Of a stretch of DNA of 50,421 bases, positions 14,525-24,439 are shown piece by piece. Numbering within the stretch: the stretch's first letter is position 1; every line of letters starts with the position of its first letter. Origin of the DNA: Muribaculaceae bacterium Isolate-104 (HZI) (GTDB lineage: Bacteria; Bacteroidota; Bacteroidia; Bacteroidales; Muribaculaceae); contig RIBJ01000062.1 of the NCBI GenBank assembly GCA_003762715.1, positions 1-50,421 of the forward strand, in the 5' to 3' direction. Position numbers and translations under genes: made by a program. The notes below the pieces were generated by a model. It made no database searches. It worked only from the letters and a program-made list of their open reading frames with translations, and had not been told where the DNA came from.

Positions 14525-17500
14525 TGAAGAACAGATACTCTCCGGTTAGACGTCATTGCCCAGCATCCCGGATTATACATATCCTCGCATACTGTGGGCG
14601 GGAGTACATAATTACCGGGATAAACGGCTCTTAATCTTATTTTGATATTTCTAAATTCACTGGTCTTAAGACCAAAGTAATAATTTGAGGAATTATCCCT
14701 GATATCACAATTGTCATAGTTATTATCAGATGAGCCATACAGTCTTCCATTCCAGATTTCCCATCCGGAAGGAATGCTATAAGTCAAAGCCATGTTCTCC
14801 ACATCTTCGCTGAGATTTACAACTTTGATTTCCGCATAGAACTCAGTATCCTGCTTTAAGTTGTCTATTCTTATAGGTTTCCCACTTATATCAGAGTAAC
14901 TAACTGTAATATTAAGATTTTTTGCAGATGAGGAAATTATATTGTCCGGCGAAGGACGATATGACGTTAGGAGCGAAAGCTCAAGAGACCCCTTATTGTT
15001 GAGATTTTCTATGCTTATTTTGCCTGCGCTACTATCCAATGAGATATTTTTAACACCATTAAAACCGGTGATAGATATCGGGGGGTTACCCGGCTGTATA
15101 ATTTTTACCGAGTTCAATCCATTACCCATCAGGCTGCTCAACCGATTAAGAGCCATGGTTGCAAAAGCAATGTCTTGAGTGACATAGCATGAAGCAGAAC
15201 AAGTTGATGCAATTTTCCGGGCGATTGTCAAAGCCTCTGAGGTCATGTCGCAAAGTGTATATGCCTCTAAAGCAATAGCTTTATTGCGCACTTCTGAAGA
15301 GAAAATATCGTTTGACTTAGATTGTTCCGTCCTGTTGGCGCGCTCAATGAGCTTGATTGCAACATCTTTTCGCCCGGTTTCTGCATAAGTTGCGGCGAGA
15401 CAATATGCGGCATTCTGTGAAAGCCGCTTGGATTCACGAAGACGGTTCATTGCTGCCGTTTGTGTCGCGCCGGCAATAGTCAATGAATATAGTCTAAAAG
15501 CCTGATTCAAGTCGGAGTCAATAGAATATTTATAATCGCGAGCTTTTGTTTCCTGATGATCTTTCCATTTCTCAAAACAAGTTTTTTCGATTCTGAATCC
15601 TTGACGTGAGGCCTCGGACAGAACAAGTCCCACCATTGATGTTACCCAGTCATTTTCAGATGAGTTCCCCGGCCAATAGACAAATCCTCCATTGGATATT
15701 TGTCGAGATTGTATTGCTTTAACGATACCGGGTATTAGTTTGTCACATTTATTCCTTTCCTCTGTATCAAGAAATTTCCTTCCGAACAACATAAACAATG
15801 CTTTTGTAGATAGCTGTTCAGTACACAGATGCGGATAATATTCCATAAACATTGATACTCCACTGAAATTCAGTGTAGGCATTGAGGAAAACTGGAGTGT
15901 GACATTATCTACATTATTTGATGACCATGAAAAGCCGGTAGTGGCATTGGAAGACAAGGTCTTTTCAGTTGTTTCATACATAATTGGCATTGGATTGGAC
16001 ACATCAATAAAGGTTGTATCTTTTGCTACATGACCATTGGCGGTTGCAGTAAATATGATTCTTGCCTTGCCGTCCTTTGATTTATCGCATGCTATGCGGA
16101 AGCGTGCAAGTTGTTCACCAGCTTCTTTATACACGACATTTCTCGTTTTGGCGCCTAATACCTTAACCGGACCGGATACGTCTATGTTGACATCAACGTT
16201 CTTGATGCCATTTCCCATTGCAAATACATTTACCGGGATATCAACTGTGTCACAATTTGCGAGAGTACGCGGTAATGTTGACAGCAACATAATCGGAGAT
16301 GTGACTTTTACGGTTTTATCTGCATTTCCATAGCTCCCTCCATGAGCCGCGATGACCATAACACGCACCGAACCGACATAATTTGGCAAAATAATCTTAT
16401 GGGTTTTAGATCCTCCTTTTATGGTGAACGGACCAATGAATTTGACTGCCGGATTGAAGCGTTTTTCCTTACCGGCGGCTTTACGGAGAGCTTCATCACC
16501 TCCTACGCTCAATATTGAACGGAAATTGGATCCGAACGCACCGATAACATCATCATACATATCCCATGTCTTTATGCCTAAAGCCTCTTTCTGATTCATC
16601 GCATACCAAGGACGAGGCGTCTTGAAATTAGTTATATCAAGTAGTCCTTCGTCAACAATAGCGAGTGTATAGGTCATGGGCTTATTATCTTTTTCTTTAA
16701 TCTTTACTACAAACGGCCGCTGTGGATGTAGTTCATCAGGCATATCGATGACTGGATGAAGAATAGATTGTGAGTTAACTACTTTCACCGACTGAATACC
16801 GAATAGCCTGATTGGGGTATCAAAATCGGTTTCTTTATGCGGACGAAGCATTGTCGCCGTGACATAGAAATTTGGAGCCATGCTCTTATCAATGTAGATT
16901 GGAAACTTGGTATCTTTATCAGCGGACAAAGTTACCCACTGACGCTTCAAAACCTGCGAACCATTTTCATAAGAGAGCAGTACACGACCACCTTTACATT
17001 TGGGGAGGAACACACTGGCAGTTTCTCCTACTTCATATTGAGACTTATCAAGAGTGAACGACAATTCGGTACTACCCGAAGCGCTTTCCTTGTTACTTCG
17101 CCCTCTCCATTCCGGCCAGTCAACGGAAAACACTCCTCCCGTAGCATGTCCTCCTTTAGTGTCCCTAACTAAAACAAGATACTTGCCCCAGTTTGGATAA
17201 TCAACTTTGAATGGAATTTCTGCAACGCCATTATTGGCTGTAATCGTCCTGGTTGTTACTACATCGGCTGTTGAACTTTTGACATAGCGGCTGAGATCAT
17301 TCGGTCCACCTTCCCACCACCAGTTCCAGTCAAGCCTGTAAATTTTATAATCAAGTTCACGTGTTTTCATCTTTGCGCCAACCTGATTCAAAACCACAAC
17401 CGGAAATTTGATTTCCTTATCTGTCTCGAAATCTTTAGAAAGCAGATCAATTCCCACATATACTCCAAAAGGTGAGAAAGGCACCGATTTTGAAACAATA

Positions 17501-20004
17501 CTTGCATCTCCACCCGGTTCTGTGACCTTTGCAGTTATGTTAGCTTGTAACATACCCGGAGAGTTAACATCGGCGCCAATAGTGCAATCTTTCATAATAT
17601 ATCCAAGGCTATCCGTTATACCGGTGTATAGTTGCTTATCAGATGATGTATAAGACATCAACGGATTTTTGAAAGAATAATTCTTATAGTTCTCGAAAGG
17701 ATTGGAATTAGTATAAAAAGTCATCTCCAAAGAAGCTGACATGTTCTTTGCCACCAGCCCGGTTAACCAGTGTGCAGTCAGTCCGACAGGAGTGTTACTG
17801 TTGGCCTGTATAACAGCCGGTGTATTGATATCTATTTTCAGTCTATTGGGCTTTATAGTTTCAATTCTTACTGGATGATAAAATGTTTCATTTCCTACTT
17901 TGAAATGCGCAGTCCATAATCCGGTCGGTACAGTTTCTTCTGTGGATATATGGAAAACGTAAAACCCGTCAATACCCTTCTCAAGTATCTGCCGATCATA
18001 TAACTGCTCTGAGGGATTATACAGTTCCATGATTACAGGATGGTTTGAGGGTAATTTCTTACTTTTGTCCTCAACAATCAAAGTAAGGTGTATCTCATCC
18101 CCAGGACGCCATACACCACGTTCTCCATATGTAAATCCTTTTATTCCGTCAGTAATGGTTTTACCTGACACATCGAAATTACTTGTTGATAGCTCTCTGC
18201 CTGTAGTCACCTTGAGATAAGTTGTACTTAGTCCATCAGAGGCTGTGATCATAAAGGGGTTACCTTCGGTTTTGAAATCGGCAAAACCTCTTTCGTCAGT
18301 CATGCCATATCCGATTCTTTGTAATTGATAGTTATATGCAGTTACATGTATTCCGGCGGCAGGTTGTGCTGAGACAATATCATTTACCACTGCCTTAATA
18401 TTGTTATCGTCGCTACGCTTTACTATCAATCCGAGATTGGAGGCGACCAAGTTAACCTCCGGCATACGATCCCATTCTCTCATATAGTAGCTGTCTTTTG
18501 ACGGATCATGAGTCTCATTCCAATTATACTTTGACCACTTGTAATCCGGAGCATCACGATATATATAGGAGCAATCACGATCCCACGTATCTCTATCATG
18601 CTCTGATACGCCTGATATTTCTTCAAAATTGTCAGGTTCTGTTCGGTTATAGAGTGAGTAGGCTTTGCGGAAAGTAAGACGTATATTATATATAGCACCT
18701 CTTTCCTTTGCGAACAAATTTTTCAAGTCTATAGAAAAATTCTGCCATTGATGCAGATTCAGGGATTTGTCTCGATTCAATCTTACAGTCTGACGGTATA
18801 TCAGGCGTCCAAATCTACGGAGTTCGTATGTTCCGTCAAGATTACTTTCCTGAAGAAATGACATTACGTTTGCCGGGAAAATCTTAACGACCTCCACGTC
18901 AACGGCCGCAAGGTTTACAGCTCTGAACGGGAGTTTGAGATTTCTGTTGTCCGGAAGGATATTTCCGTCAAAGGGAATTTCTATAGCAGGTGAAATTACT
19001 TCCTGGGTGAAATGTCGCTCAATATCCTCATCAAGACTCCTGCCGTCATTATTTTTTAGCAAATCTGAAATTCTCAGAGTAATGTCCTTTATCCCATTTA
19101 TCGGGTAATATATCTTTACATTTGTCCCTGAGCGTTCAATACGTATATCCGAGATGTCGTCGATGGTGATTATTCCATCCAGTTCTTGTGTGGAAGAAAG
19201 TGGCGTACTGAACTCCAGATTAAGGTAAGGATTTGCTGCTTCAATACGTTCCGCATTAAGCAACTTAAAATCAGACACCGATGGTACAGTAACTACACAG
19301 CCATTAGTAGAGAAACCGCTCATCTGGTTGATAGATAGACTGAGTTTCTTATCTTTTGATTGGCGCTTTATCCCGGTAATCTTAAATTCCCTACTATGAT
19401 TTTCAGGCTTTTTATCCATAATAACTTTTGCTCCGGGGTAGTCACAGATAAGAAAAGTACTGTCATTGGTTATACTGTCACCTGCGGCTACATTATATTC
19501 CAGTCGTCCCTTAACAGTCATATATGCAATATTGTCCGGATCTACAATAGCATTTACATTCTTAAAACGTACTTCTCGTTTATCAACATAGAAGTCAAAA
19601 GCGAAATCTGTCAAAGAATCAACAGCAGTTATAGCCCTCATATTTATACGGCACTTATATTGACGACCCTGTTTCATGCTTTCCATTGGAATGAAATCAA
19701 TGAAACGCTTGTCTGAAGAGTAAACAGCCTTTCCATTAACTTTGGGAGAGAACTTGAACACTTTCTCCAATGAGCGAGTGGTATCAATTTTGGATTTCAT
19801 CAAATCAGTCAGTTCTATCCTGATTTTTGAATCCTGATCGATATGCGCCGGAGCATAAGCTGCAATCCATTGAGCAGCTTCTTCCGAAGACATGGTTTTA
19901 GGGAAACTGATTATGGCTGTTAAGATTGCGCCGGCTATCAACAAGAGGGCAATCAACGAAAACGCGAAGATGCGTTTCGTGGGGAACGAAATTTTGAACG
20001 ACAT
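14521..20004 (-). CDS. bacterial alpha-2-macroglobulin (MG domains, thioester)
   Basis: The protein has about 1827 residues if started at the ATG at 20004; the frame extends to 20067, but a -7 box at 20038-20045 lies inside that extension. It has an N-terminal signal anchor (IFAFSLIALLLIAGAIL). MG domains and the conserved SDKSVYRPGDEVHL-like segment appear as TYGERGVWRPGDEIHLTL. Further on are the A2M core KGGSKTHKIILPNYVGSVRV and the thioester motif CTEQ in YPHLCTEQLSTKALF. The thioester Cys, Glu and Gln are kept, so it should trap proteases covalently in the periplasm or at the inner membrane. It pairs with PbpC, which could repair peptidoglycan during envelope attack. Confidence 0.93.
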   Translation of the reverse strand: MSFKISFPTKRIFAFSLIALLLIAGAILTAIISFPKTMSSEEAAQWIAAYAPAHIDQDSKIRIELTDLMKSKIDTTRSLEKVFKFSPKVNGKAVYSSDKRFIDFIPMESMKQGRQYKCRINMRAITAVDSLTDFAFDFYVDKREVRFKNVNAIVDPDNIAYMTVKGRLEYNVAAGDSITNDSTFLICDYPGAKVIMDKKPENHSREFKITGIKRQSKDKKLSLSINQMSGFSTNGCVVTVPSVSDFKLLNAERIEAANPYLNLEFSTPLSSTQELDGIITIDDISDIRIERSGTNVKIYYPINGIKDITLRISDLLKNNDGRSLDEDIERHFTQEVISPAIEIPFDGNILPDNRNLKLPFRAVNLAAVDVEVVKIFPANVMSFLQESNLDGTYELRRFGRLIYRQTVRLNRDKSLNLHQWQNFSIDLKNLFAKERGAIYNIRLTFRKAYSLYNRTEPDNFEEISGVSEHDRDTWDRDCSYIYRDAPDYKWSKYNWNETHDPSKDSYYMREWDRMPEVNLVASNLGLIVKRSDDNNIKAVVNDIVSAQPAAGIHVTAYNYQLQRIGYGMTDERGFADFKTEGNPFMITASDGLSTTYLKVTTGRELSTSNFDVSGKTITDGIKGFTYGERGVWRPGDEIHLTLIVEDKSKKLPSNHPVIMELYNPSEQLYDRQILEKGIDGFYVFHISTEETVPTGLWTAHFKVGNETFYHPVRIETIKPNRLKIDINTPAVIQANSNTPVGLTAHWLTGLVAKNMSASLEMTFYTNSNPFENYKNYSFKNPLMSYTSSDKQLYTGITDSLGYIMKDCTIGADVNSPGMLQANITAKVTEPGGDASIVSKSVPFSPFGVYVGIDLLSKDFETDKEIKFPVVVLNQVGAKMKTRELDYKIYRLDWNWWWEGGPNDLSRYVKSSTADVVTTRTITANNGVAEIPFKVDYPNWGKYLVLVRDTKGGHATGGVFSVDWPEWRGRSNKESASGSTELSFTLDKSQYEVGETASVFLPKCKGGRVLLSYENGSQVLKRQWVTLSADKDTKFPIYIDKSMAPNFYVTATMLRPHKETDFDTPIRLFGIQSVKVVNSQSILHPVIDMPDELHPQRPFVVKIKEKDNKPMTYTLAIVDEGLLDITNFKTPRPWYAMNQKEALGIKTWDMYDDVIGAFGSNFRSILSVGGDEALRKAAGKEKRFNPAVKFIGPFTIKGGSKTHKIILPNYVGSVRVMVIAAHGGSYGNADKTVKVTSPIMLLSTLPRTLANCDTVDIPVNVFAMGNGIKNVDVNIDVSGPVKVLGAKTRNVVYKEAGEQLARFRIACDKSKDGKARIIFTATANGHVAKDTTFIDVSNPMPIMYETTEKTLSSNATTGFSWSSNNVDNVTLQFSSMPTLNFSGVSMFMEYYPHLCTEQLSTKALFMLFGRKFLDTEERNKCDKLIPGIVKAIQSRQISNGGFVYWPGNSSENDWVTSMVGLVLSEASRQGFRIEKTCFEKWKDHQETKARDYKYSIDSDLNQAFRLYSLTIAGATQTAAMNRLRESKRLSQNAAYCLAATYAETGRKDVAIKLIERANRTEQSKSNDIFSSEVRNKAIALEAYTLCDMTSEALTIARKIASTCSASCYVTQDIAFATMALNRLSSLMGNGLNSVKIIQPGNPPISITGFNGVKNISLDSSAGKISIENLNNKGSLELSLLTSYRPSPDNIISSSAKNLNITVSYSDISGKPIRIDNLKQDTEFYAEIKVVNLSEDVENMALTYSIPSGWEIWNGRLYGSSDNNYDNCDIRDNSSNYYFGLKTSEFRNIKIRLRAVYPGNYVLPPTVCEDMYNPGCWAMTSNRRVSVLQ

Positions 20005-20037
20005 ACTGGGATCTTTTAGTTTTTTATTTTTATATAC

Positions 20038-20045
20038 CAAAATTA
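20038..20045 (-). promoter_or_regulatory. -7 promoter box (TAATTTTG) of the A2M-pbpC operon
   Basis: A perfect TAnnTTTG match on the minus strand gives an expected start of transcription near 20031 and a leader of about 27 nt to the ATG at 20004. It supports the shorter A2M start. Confidence 0.5.
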
Positions 20046-20055
20046 GCGCAAAGTA

Positions 20056-20085
20056 AACGCCCGACATAGTGATTTGCCGGGCGTT
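20056..20085 (-). terminator. terminator after the NAGPA-like gene
   Basis: AACGCCCG (20056-20063) pairs with CGGGCGTT (20078-20085) over 8 bp with a 14-nt loop, followed on the minus strand by TTTACTTT. It separates the gene ending at 20120 from the A2M promoter. Confidence 0.65.
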
Positions 20086-20119
20086 GTATGAAATGATAGG
20101 TTCAATGTATCAAACTTAT

Positions 20120-20995
20120 TTAACGCTTTTCCCAGATTATATAACTTACGTTTTCTGCTTCAGCTTTCGGGGCTACACCGGTTAATATTTTATTACCATT
20201 TTCATTGATATAGAAACCATAAGAAGATGAGCCTACAAGATAAACCGCATTTCTGACTCCAACATCAATCAGTAACTGAGAAAAATCGTGGAACGTGAGC
20301 TTCTCTTTGCTCATTATTACGCAGAGCTTTCCATCTATTTCAGCAAGAGCTTTCCGTATTGCCATCCCTTTTGGTTTATTTTCGACTATTTGTCCACCCA
20401 CAACTAACGGATACTGTCTAAAGAAATACCCGTCCTTCATAAGAGATTGTTCCAACATAGGAGTAGCGTCAGATACGCCAATAGTTATTTCTTCGTTGAT
20501 AATAGAACAGAATCCGGCTTTGGCTTCCCCTTTACTGATTACCTCGCCATCCATAACAAACGTTCCGGCAATCTGGCCATTATCTCTCCTTACATCTGCC
20601 GCTTGTGTAGCAAGTACAATGGTGGAATCATTGAGTTTATCGCTCCCTAACACCAATCTTGGCCGGAGATTTTCAGGGTATATGATTAAAAGCCCTCTCT
20701 TATTGATTACTGTATCAATGGCTGAGATACATCCTTTTACAATTACTGATGGATCTTCATGCTCAATTATTGGTTGATTGATTATTAGTTCATCTTGAGT
20801 TTGAGACATTAAATCTTCTTCTGTGTCATCTGCTGTCGGTATGAATATCCAGCCAAGTATAGCTAATAACAGCACCATAGCAACGATAGGTAAATATACA
20901 CGAAAGAATCTATTCTTCTTTTTTTGAACCTTTGGCTCATATGCAGTGATAATGCGGATCTCGTTATCGGTTATATCATTTGTCTTTTTGCTCAT
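20120..20995 (-). CDS. membrane-anchored phosphodiester glycosidase-like (NAGPA) protein
   Basis: The 291-residue protein has a cytoplasmic N-terminus, one membrane helix (about 31-50) and an extracytoplasmic domain with the NAGPA (PF09992-like) pattern. That pattern includes VVGGQIVENKPKGMAIRKAL, IDGKLCVIMSK and the late FSQLLIDVGVRNAVYLVGSSS, where family members have L...G...A..LDGG.S. The catalytic glycine/aspartate text is degenerate (LVGSSS), so activity is uncertain. It begins in an ATGA overlap with the LytTR gene, which suggests a linked sensing or output role. A related domain occurs in the gene at 27991-29322. Confidence 0.65.
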   Translation of the reverse strand: MSKKTNDITDNEIRIITAYEPKVQKKKNRFFRVYLPIVAMVLLLAILGWIFIPTADDTEEDLMSQTQDELIINQPIIEHEDPSVIVKGCISAIDTVINKRGLLIIYPENLRPRLVLGSDKLNDSTIVLATQAADVRRDNGQIAGTFVMDGEVISKGEAKAGFCSIINEEITIGVSDATPMLEQSLMKDGYFFRQYPLVVGGQIVENKPKGMAIRKALAEIDGKLCVIMSKEKLTFHDFSQLLIDVGVRNAVYLVGSSSYGFYINENGNKILTGVAPKAEAENVSYIIWEKR

Positions 20996-21357
20996 AATGT
21001 TTCCTCCTTTTCCAAAAGTTCTTTTAAAGCCTTCAATGCATCTTTTGATGCAGATACTTCATGCCTGAAACTACGACAATCGGAGAGAATCATCTTCTGA
21101 CGTACAGGATGGATAAAGGCGATAAAATCACGGTTAACAATTAAGCTCTTACCGATACGGATAAATCGATGGTCATCCTTATCAAGCATTTCGGCAATAC
21201 GTCTCTCTATATGCCCCAACTGAAGGGTAAGGACAAAATTCTCACCATCTGCCATTGTTATGGCAGAGTAATTGCCATCGGCAGTTATAAAAACAACCGA
21301 TTCGGGCGGAATGCGAACTATTTCCGCAGATGTGGTGAAAATAAGACGCTTATTCAT
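20992..21357 (-). CDS. stand-alone LytTR DNA-binding protein
   Basis: The 121-residue protein is essentially a single LytTR domain. It has VVFITADGNYSAITMADG, a segment LTLQLGHIERRIAEM, FIRIGKSLIVNRDFIAFI (the family's F.RiH.S.iVN...I) and a final MILSDCRSFRHEVSASK. There is no receiver domain, so the input must come from elsewhere, perhaps from the coupled membrane protein, as in LytTR/membrane-inhibitor pairs. A perfect -7 box is 13 nt upstream of the ATG. Confidence 0.9.
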   Translation of the reverse strand: MNKRLIFTTSAEIVRIPPESVVFITADGNYSAITMADGENFVLTLQLGHIERRIAEMLDKDDHRFIRIGKSLIVNRDFIAFIHPVRQKMILSDCRSFRHEVSASKDALKALKELLEKEETL

Positions 21358-21370
21358 GAGCTTTATTTCG

Positions 21371-21378
21371 CAAAGTTA
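21371..21378 (-). promoter_or_regulatory. -7 promoter box (TAACTTTG) of the LytTR operon
   Basis: A perfect TAnnTTTG match on the minus strand, followed by C, lies 13 nt before the ATG at 21357. The mRNA leader would be only about 8 nt. Confidence 0.55.
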
Positions 21379-21498
21379 CAACAAATGAGCGAGGTATGAT
21401 ACTTAACTTACGTAGAATGTATGAAAAGACCTGCTAAATCTATGAAATATCCGGGTACATATATATATTATGCCAATTCCTATGCCAACTAACTGTAT

Positions 21499-22665
21499 CT
21501 ATAAACAGTTGGGGGATTTATAATTTGTTCGCATTGCAAGTGTGATTGCTTCTCCAACTAATGCTATGTCTCCAAGAAGATAATGACGCTTATCATTCCA
21601 TTTGATTGTATGTCCCGCGATTTCAGCCGTTCTCAATAGTGATTTCCGAAAGATTGTGTCACTGAAATAGGTAGCAGAACCAATGGCGAAGGCTGTACCG
21701 CTGGGGCTAAGATTGAGGATTATCGGCCCGGCATCTATGTCCATGCCAAACCGACAAGCACGGTCGTGATACTCCTTAATTCCGGAAGCTGGAAAACTTT
21801 GGCGAAAATGAGTTTTCAGCCTATCATATTGTTCTTTTGCGAATACTGAGTCTATCTTCGTCAGGTAGTAGCAATTAAGAGCGGAGTATGAACCCTTTAT
21901 CGGTGCCTCGATTTGCCCGTTGTTGTCAAGGAATGAAACGAGAAGTCCAGTTTTGGCATCAATCCACTCAGATTTCGCCCTGTTTATCCAACCCGTGACC
22001 GTTGAAGAATATTTGCCGTTGTTAAGAGCTGAGTAATCAGAAAGAGCAACAATAGCCACCATCATATCCGGGACATAAACAGGTTCCTTTGGATATGTCG
22101 GAATGTTCAGAAGTGGCGATTGCAGGATGCGTCGGTTCATCGTCTCGCAGACAGAGTCATGCAACTGATTATACTTGTGGACTCCTCCAATCCGCCTGTA
22201 GTTGCCAATCATCCACGCAAGATGGCTGAGATATGACACATGGCTTGAGTCACCGTCCAATGATTCAATCGGGTCCTCTCCCCAACGTATTTTATCATAT
22301 AATCTTAATTCCGGGGACTTGACAATTTTTATCAAACTGTCAATAGTTACAATGGCTTCATCTTTTGTTTCAGGGTATAGTTCTGCCAAATTTGATAATG
22401 CCTCCGTCAGCATTGAGCATGAATACAAAGCCCATTCCCCTTGAAACTGAAATCCTATACCACTCGGCATTTCGCTGAGCAGTTTGCGTGGCTCAACCAT
22501 TATCTTACTGACAAGAAAATTCTTACGCTGGAGCAAATCATTCTTTTCCTTATCAAAAGAGCCATTGCCCCAGCTCGACCACGCCACCCATATAACTTTG
22601 ACAAGAAGTAGCGATAATACTGTAATAAATAATATCTTATGTTGAAGAATGAAATTGCGTATCAT
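21499..22665 (-). CDS. membrane-anchored alpha/alpha-toroid protein (linalool dehydratase/isomerase-like)
   Basis: The 388-residue protein has one N-terminal membrane helix (about 10-30) and then helical repeats typical of an (alpha/alpha)6 barrel: GFQFQGEWALYSCSMLTEALSNLA, HVSYLSHLAWMIGNYRRIGG, IPTYPKEPVYVPDMMVAIVAL and a late GTAFAIGSATYF. The pattern reminds me of the linalool dehydratase/isomerase (Ldi) family, but glycoside-processing toroids are an alternative. It is the last gene of a six-gene minus-strand run and overlaps the HAD gene by ATGA. Confidence 0.55.
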   Translation of the reverse strand: MIRNFILQHKILFITVLSLLLVKVIWVAWSSWGNGSFDKEKNDLLQRKNFLVSKIMVEPRKLLSEMPSGIGFQFQGEWALYSCSMLTEALSNLAELYPETKDEAIVTIDSLIKIVKSPELRLYDKIRWGEDPIESLDGDSSHVSYLSHLAWMIGNYRRIGGVHKYNQLHDSVCETMNRRILQSPLLNIPTYPKEPVYVPDMMVAIVALSDYSALNNGKYSSTVTGWINRAKSEWIDAKTGLLVSFLDNNGQIEAPIKGSYSALNCYYLTKIDSVFAKEQYDRLKTHFRQSFPASGIKEYHDRACRFGMDIDAGPIILNLSPSGTAFAIGSATYFSDTIFRKSLLRTAEIAGHTIKWNDKRHYLLGDIALVGEAITLAMRTNYKSPNCL

Positions 22666-23141
22666 TGTTTAAGGTTTTGTTTGTTGATGATGTCTATAGC
22701 CTGCTGAGCGATATTCTCGTTAAGTCCATAGAATGGATTTACAACCACTAATTTATCAAGTTGGTCAGTATTGAAATTAGCTATATCGAGGTCATCAATT
22801 ATCACATAATTGCAATCCTCCTTACACTCGTTCAGCCAACGTGCTATCTCGTCACCTCTGTGGTTGCTGACATTTGGTGTTGTGTCTATCATAAAGCCCG
22901 GCATTCCCCTCTGTCGCCACATCTCCAATAAATCCTTATATGAGTCGATATATTTCCAATCAGAAGTAACGACAATGTCTGCCCCAGTTGCCACTATTAT
23001 ATGTTTCAGATTCTCGATGCACTTTGGGTCGAATACCGGACGCCCTTTCTCATCGCATTCCGACATACCATTACGTACAAGATACATATCATATGATGCC
23101 GTATCCATAACTCCATCAAAGTCAAGAAATATGATATTCAT
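22662..23141 (-). CDS. HAD-like phosphatase of the Swiss-army-knife RNA-repair type
   Basis: This 159-residue protein has the HAD motif I FLDFDGVMD (D7, D9), a motif II region IVVTSDWKY and a late acidic pair YVIIDDLDI. Its small size, with no cap and with the DWKYIDSYKDLLEMW segment, matches the HAD_SAK family, first noticed in predicted RNA-repair proteins. It would act on phosphate ends or small phosphoesters. It is translationally coupled on both sides (ATGA overlaps). Confidence 0.8.
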   Translation of the reverse strand: MNIIFLDFDGVMDTASYDMYLVRNGMSECDEKGRPVFDPKCIENLKHIIVATGADIVVTSDWKYIDSYKDLLEMWRQRGMPGFMIDTTPNVSNHRGDEIARWLNECKEDCNYVIIDDLDIANFNTDQLDKLVVVNPFYGLNENIAQQAIDIINKQNLKQ

Positions 23142-24439
23142 ACAGTACCTAAAGAATAGAATAGCGATAAGATAGCTCCATAATGACGAAATCCTATTTT
23201 TGCCAGTTGAAGTCGGTCTCCTGAAATTGTTGCCAATTTCTCGTCAATCAAGAAGTGCAATATATGATTATAACGTGTGGCAAAATCCTCCCCGAATAGC
23301 CTTTTGGCAACCGAAATGGAAAAGCCTCCTGAATAACCGGATATTGCAATGAACTTGTTTAGCAATTCATTTGACGGCAAATTGTAATAAGCGATTGACT
23401 CATAAGAATGATTATCAATTAGTTTGCCAATTGATTCATTTTTGCCCATGTTATAAGAGACACCATATTCAGACATACTCTGTGCAGAAATTCCGAACCC
23501 CTTGTATTGCCAGCCGTCAAACATACGATGTCGGAGGTAAGATGACAATCCCATATCATGAGCATCTCGACTAAAAGTGTTGCGGCCAAATTCGCCGTAA
23601 TACCCAAGGCGAATCAAGCCTTCGTAAAGTTCGCAATATTGCGTAAAGCACGTGTCATTATCAGTTTTATAGGGAGCGTGAAGCTGGTTCGTCCGGAACT
23701 CATAAACGGTGACTTGCTCCGGATTAAGCATCCGAATAACTTCAATATCTTTTCGGATATTCTCCACTGTCTGTCCCGGCAAGCCATACATTAAATCAAG
23801 GTTGATTTTTGATATGCCAAGTCGATGCCATTCTTCTATTGCCTCCGCCATCTCTTTGCATGAGATAGGGTTTCGATGCAAGGGCTTTAGCACTATATTT
23901 GAGGTGGATTGTATTCCCAACGATAATCTCTTGATTCCGGCTTTTGCTATTAAACGGCTCTTATGATAGCCTTGATAATCTGAGACCATAGAATCGAATG
24001 TCCCTTCAATGCTTGGCTCAAATCTATCAGTCACCGTTCTCTCTCCGATAAAGTGCTTATACCATATCATCAACTCTGAAAATACTTCTGAGTCTAATGC
24101 TGTCGGAGTTCCTCCTCCGATGTCGAAGCCATAAAACTTCCATTCAGGGTATTTCTCGACAAAGCGTTCAATGTCTCTGATTAAAGTCGAGATATAGTTG
24201 CGCTGTTTTTCAGTGTCCGGCACACACATCTTTGTGTATTCGCAGAAAGAGCAAATCTGACGGCAGAAAGGGATGTGTAAGTAAAACGCAATAGGTTTTG
24301 AGGCATCAAACGACAAAGTGCCAGACGTTGAGTATTTAGCCCACTCACCAGGCGATAATGGATATGACGTATTGAACAATGGATTGTTCTTCCGTTGTTC
24401 AAACAAACGCTGTATATCAGTATATGATGTTGTCATCAT
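23138..24439 (-). CDS. HemN/HemW-like radical SAM protein
   Basis: The 433-residue protein carries FYLHIPFCRQICSFCEY, with the cluster-binding CxxxCxxC, DIGGGTPTAL (the GGGTP motif), IKRLSLGIQS and INLDLMYGLPGQT. These are diagnostic of the coproporphyrinogen III oxidase-like/HemW family. The C-terminal HemN-C-like part is present (YSGGFSISVAKRLFGEDFATRY). The context, with a second radical SAM protein and a HAD, makes housekeeping haem synthesis unlikely; a haem-binding or methyltransferase-like role is possible. It overlaps the upstream gene by 23 nt. Confidence 0.85.
   Translation of the reverse strand: MMTTSYTDIQRLFEQRKNNPLFNTSYPLSPGEWAKYSTSGTLSFDASKPIAFYLHIPFCRQICSFCEYTKMCVPDTEKQRNYISTLIRDIERFVEKYPEWKFYGFDIGGGTPTALDSEVFSELMIWYKHFIGERTVTDRFEPSIEGTFDSMVSDYQGYHKSRLIAKAGIKRLSLGIQSTSNIVLKPLHRNPISCKEMAEAIEEWHRLGISKINLDLMYGLPGQTVENIRKDIEVIRMLNPEQVTVYEFRTNQLHAPYKTDNDTCFTQYCELYEGLIRLGYYGEFGRNTFSRDAHDMGLSSYLRHRMFDGWQYKGFGISAQSMSEYGVSYNMGKNESIGKLIDNHSYESIAYYNLPSNELLNKFIAISGYSGGFSISVAKRLFGEDFATRYNHILHFLIDEKLATISGDRLQLAKIGFRHYGAILSLFYSLGTV

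Noticed and set aside
13207-20777. Plus-strand open frames opposite pbpC, A2M and the NAGPA-like gene
   Set aside because: They are antisense shadows of strongly supported minus-strand genes, without start signals or family features.
23138-24439. Housekeeping hemN/hemW
   Set aside because: The motifs are of the family, but the gene is embedded in an accessory run with another radical SAM enzyme and a HAD, so I did not assign the housekeeping symbol.
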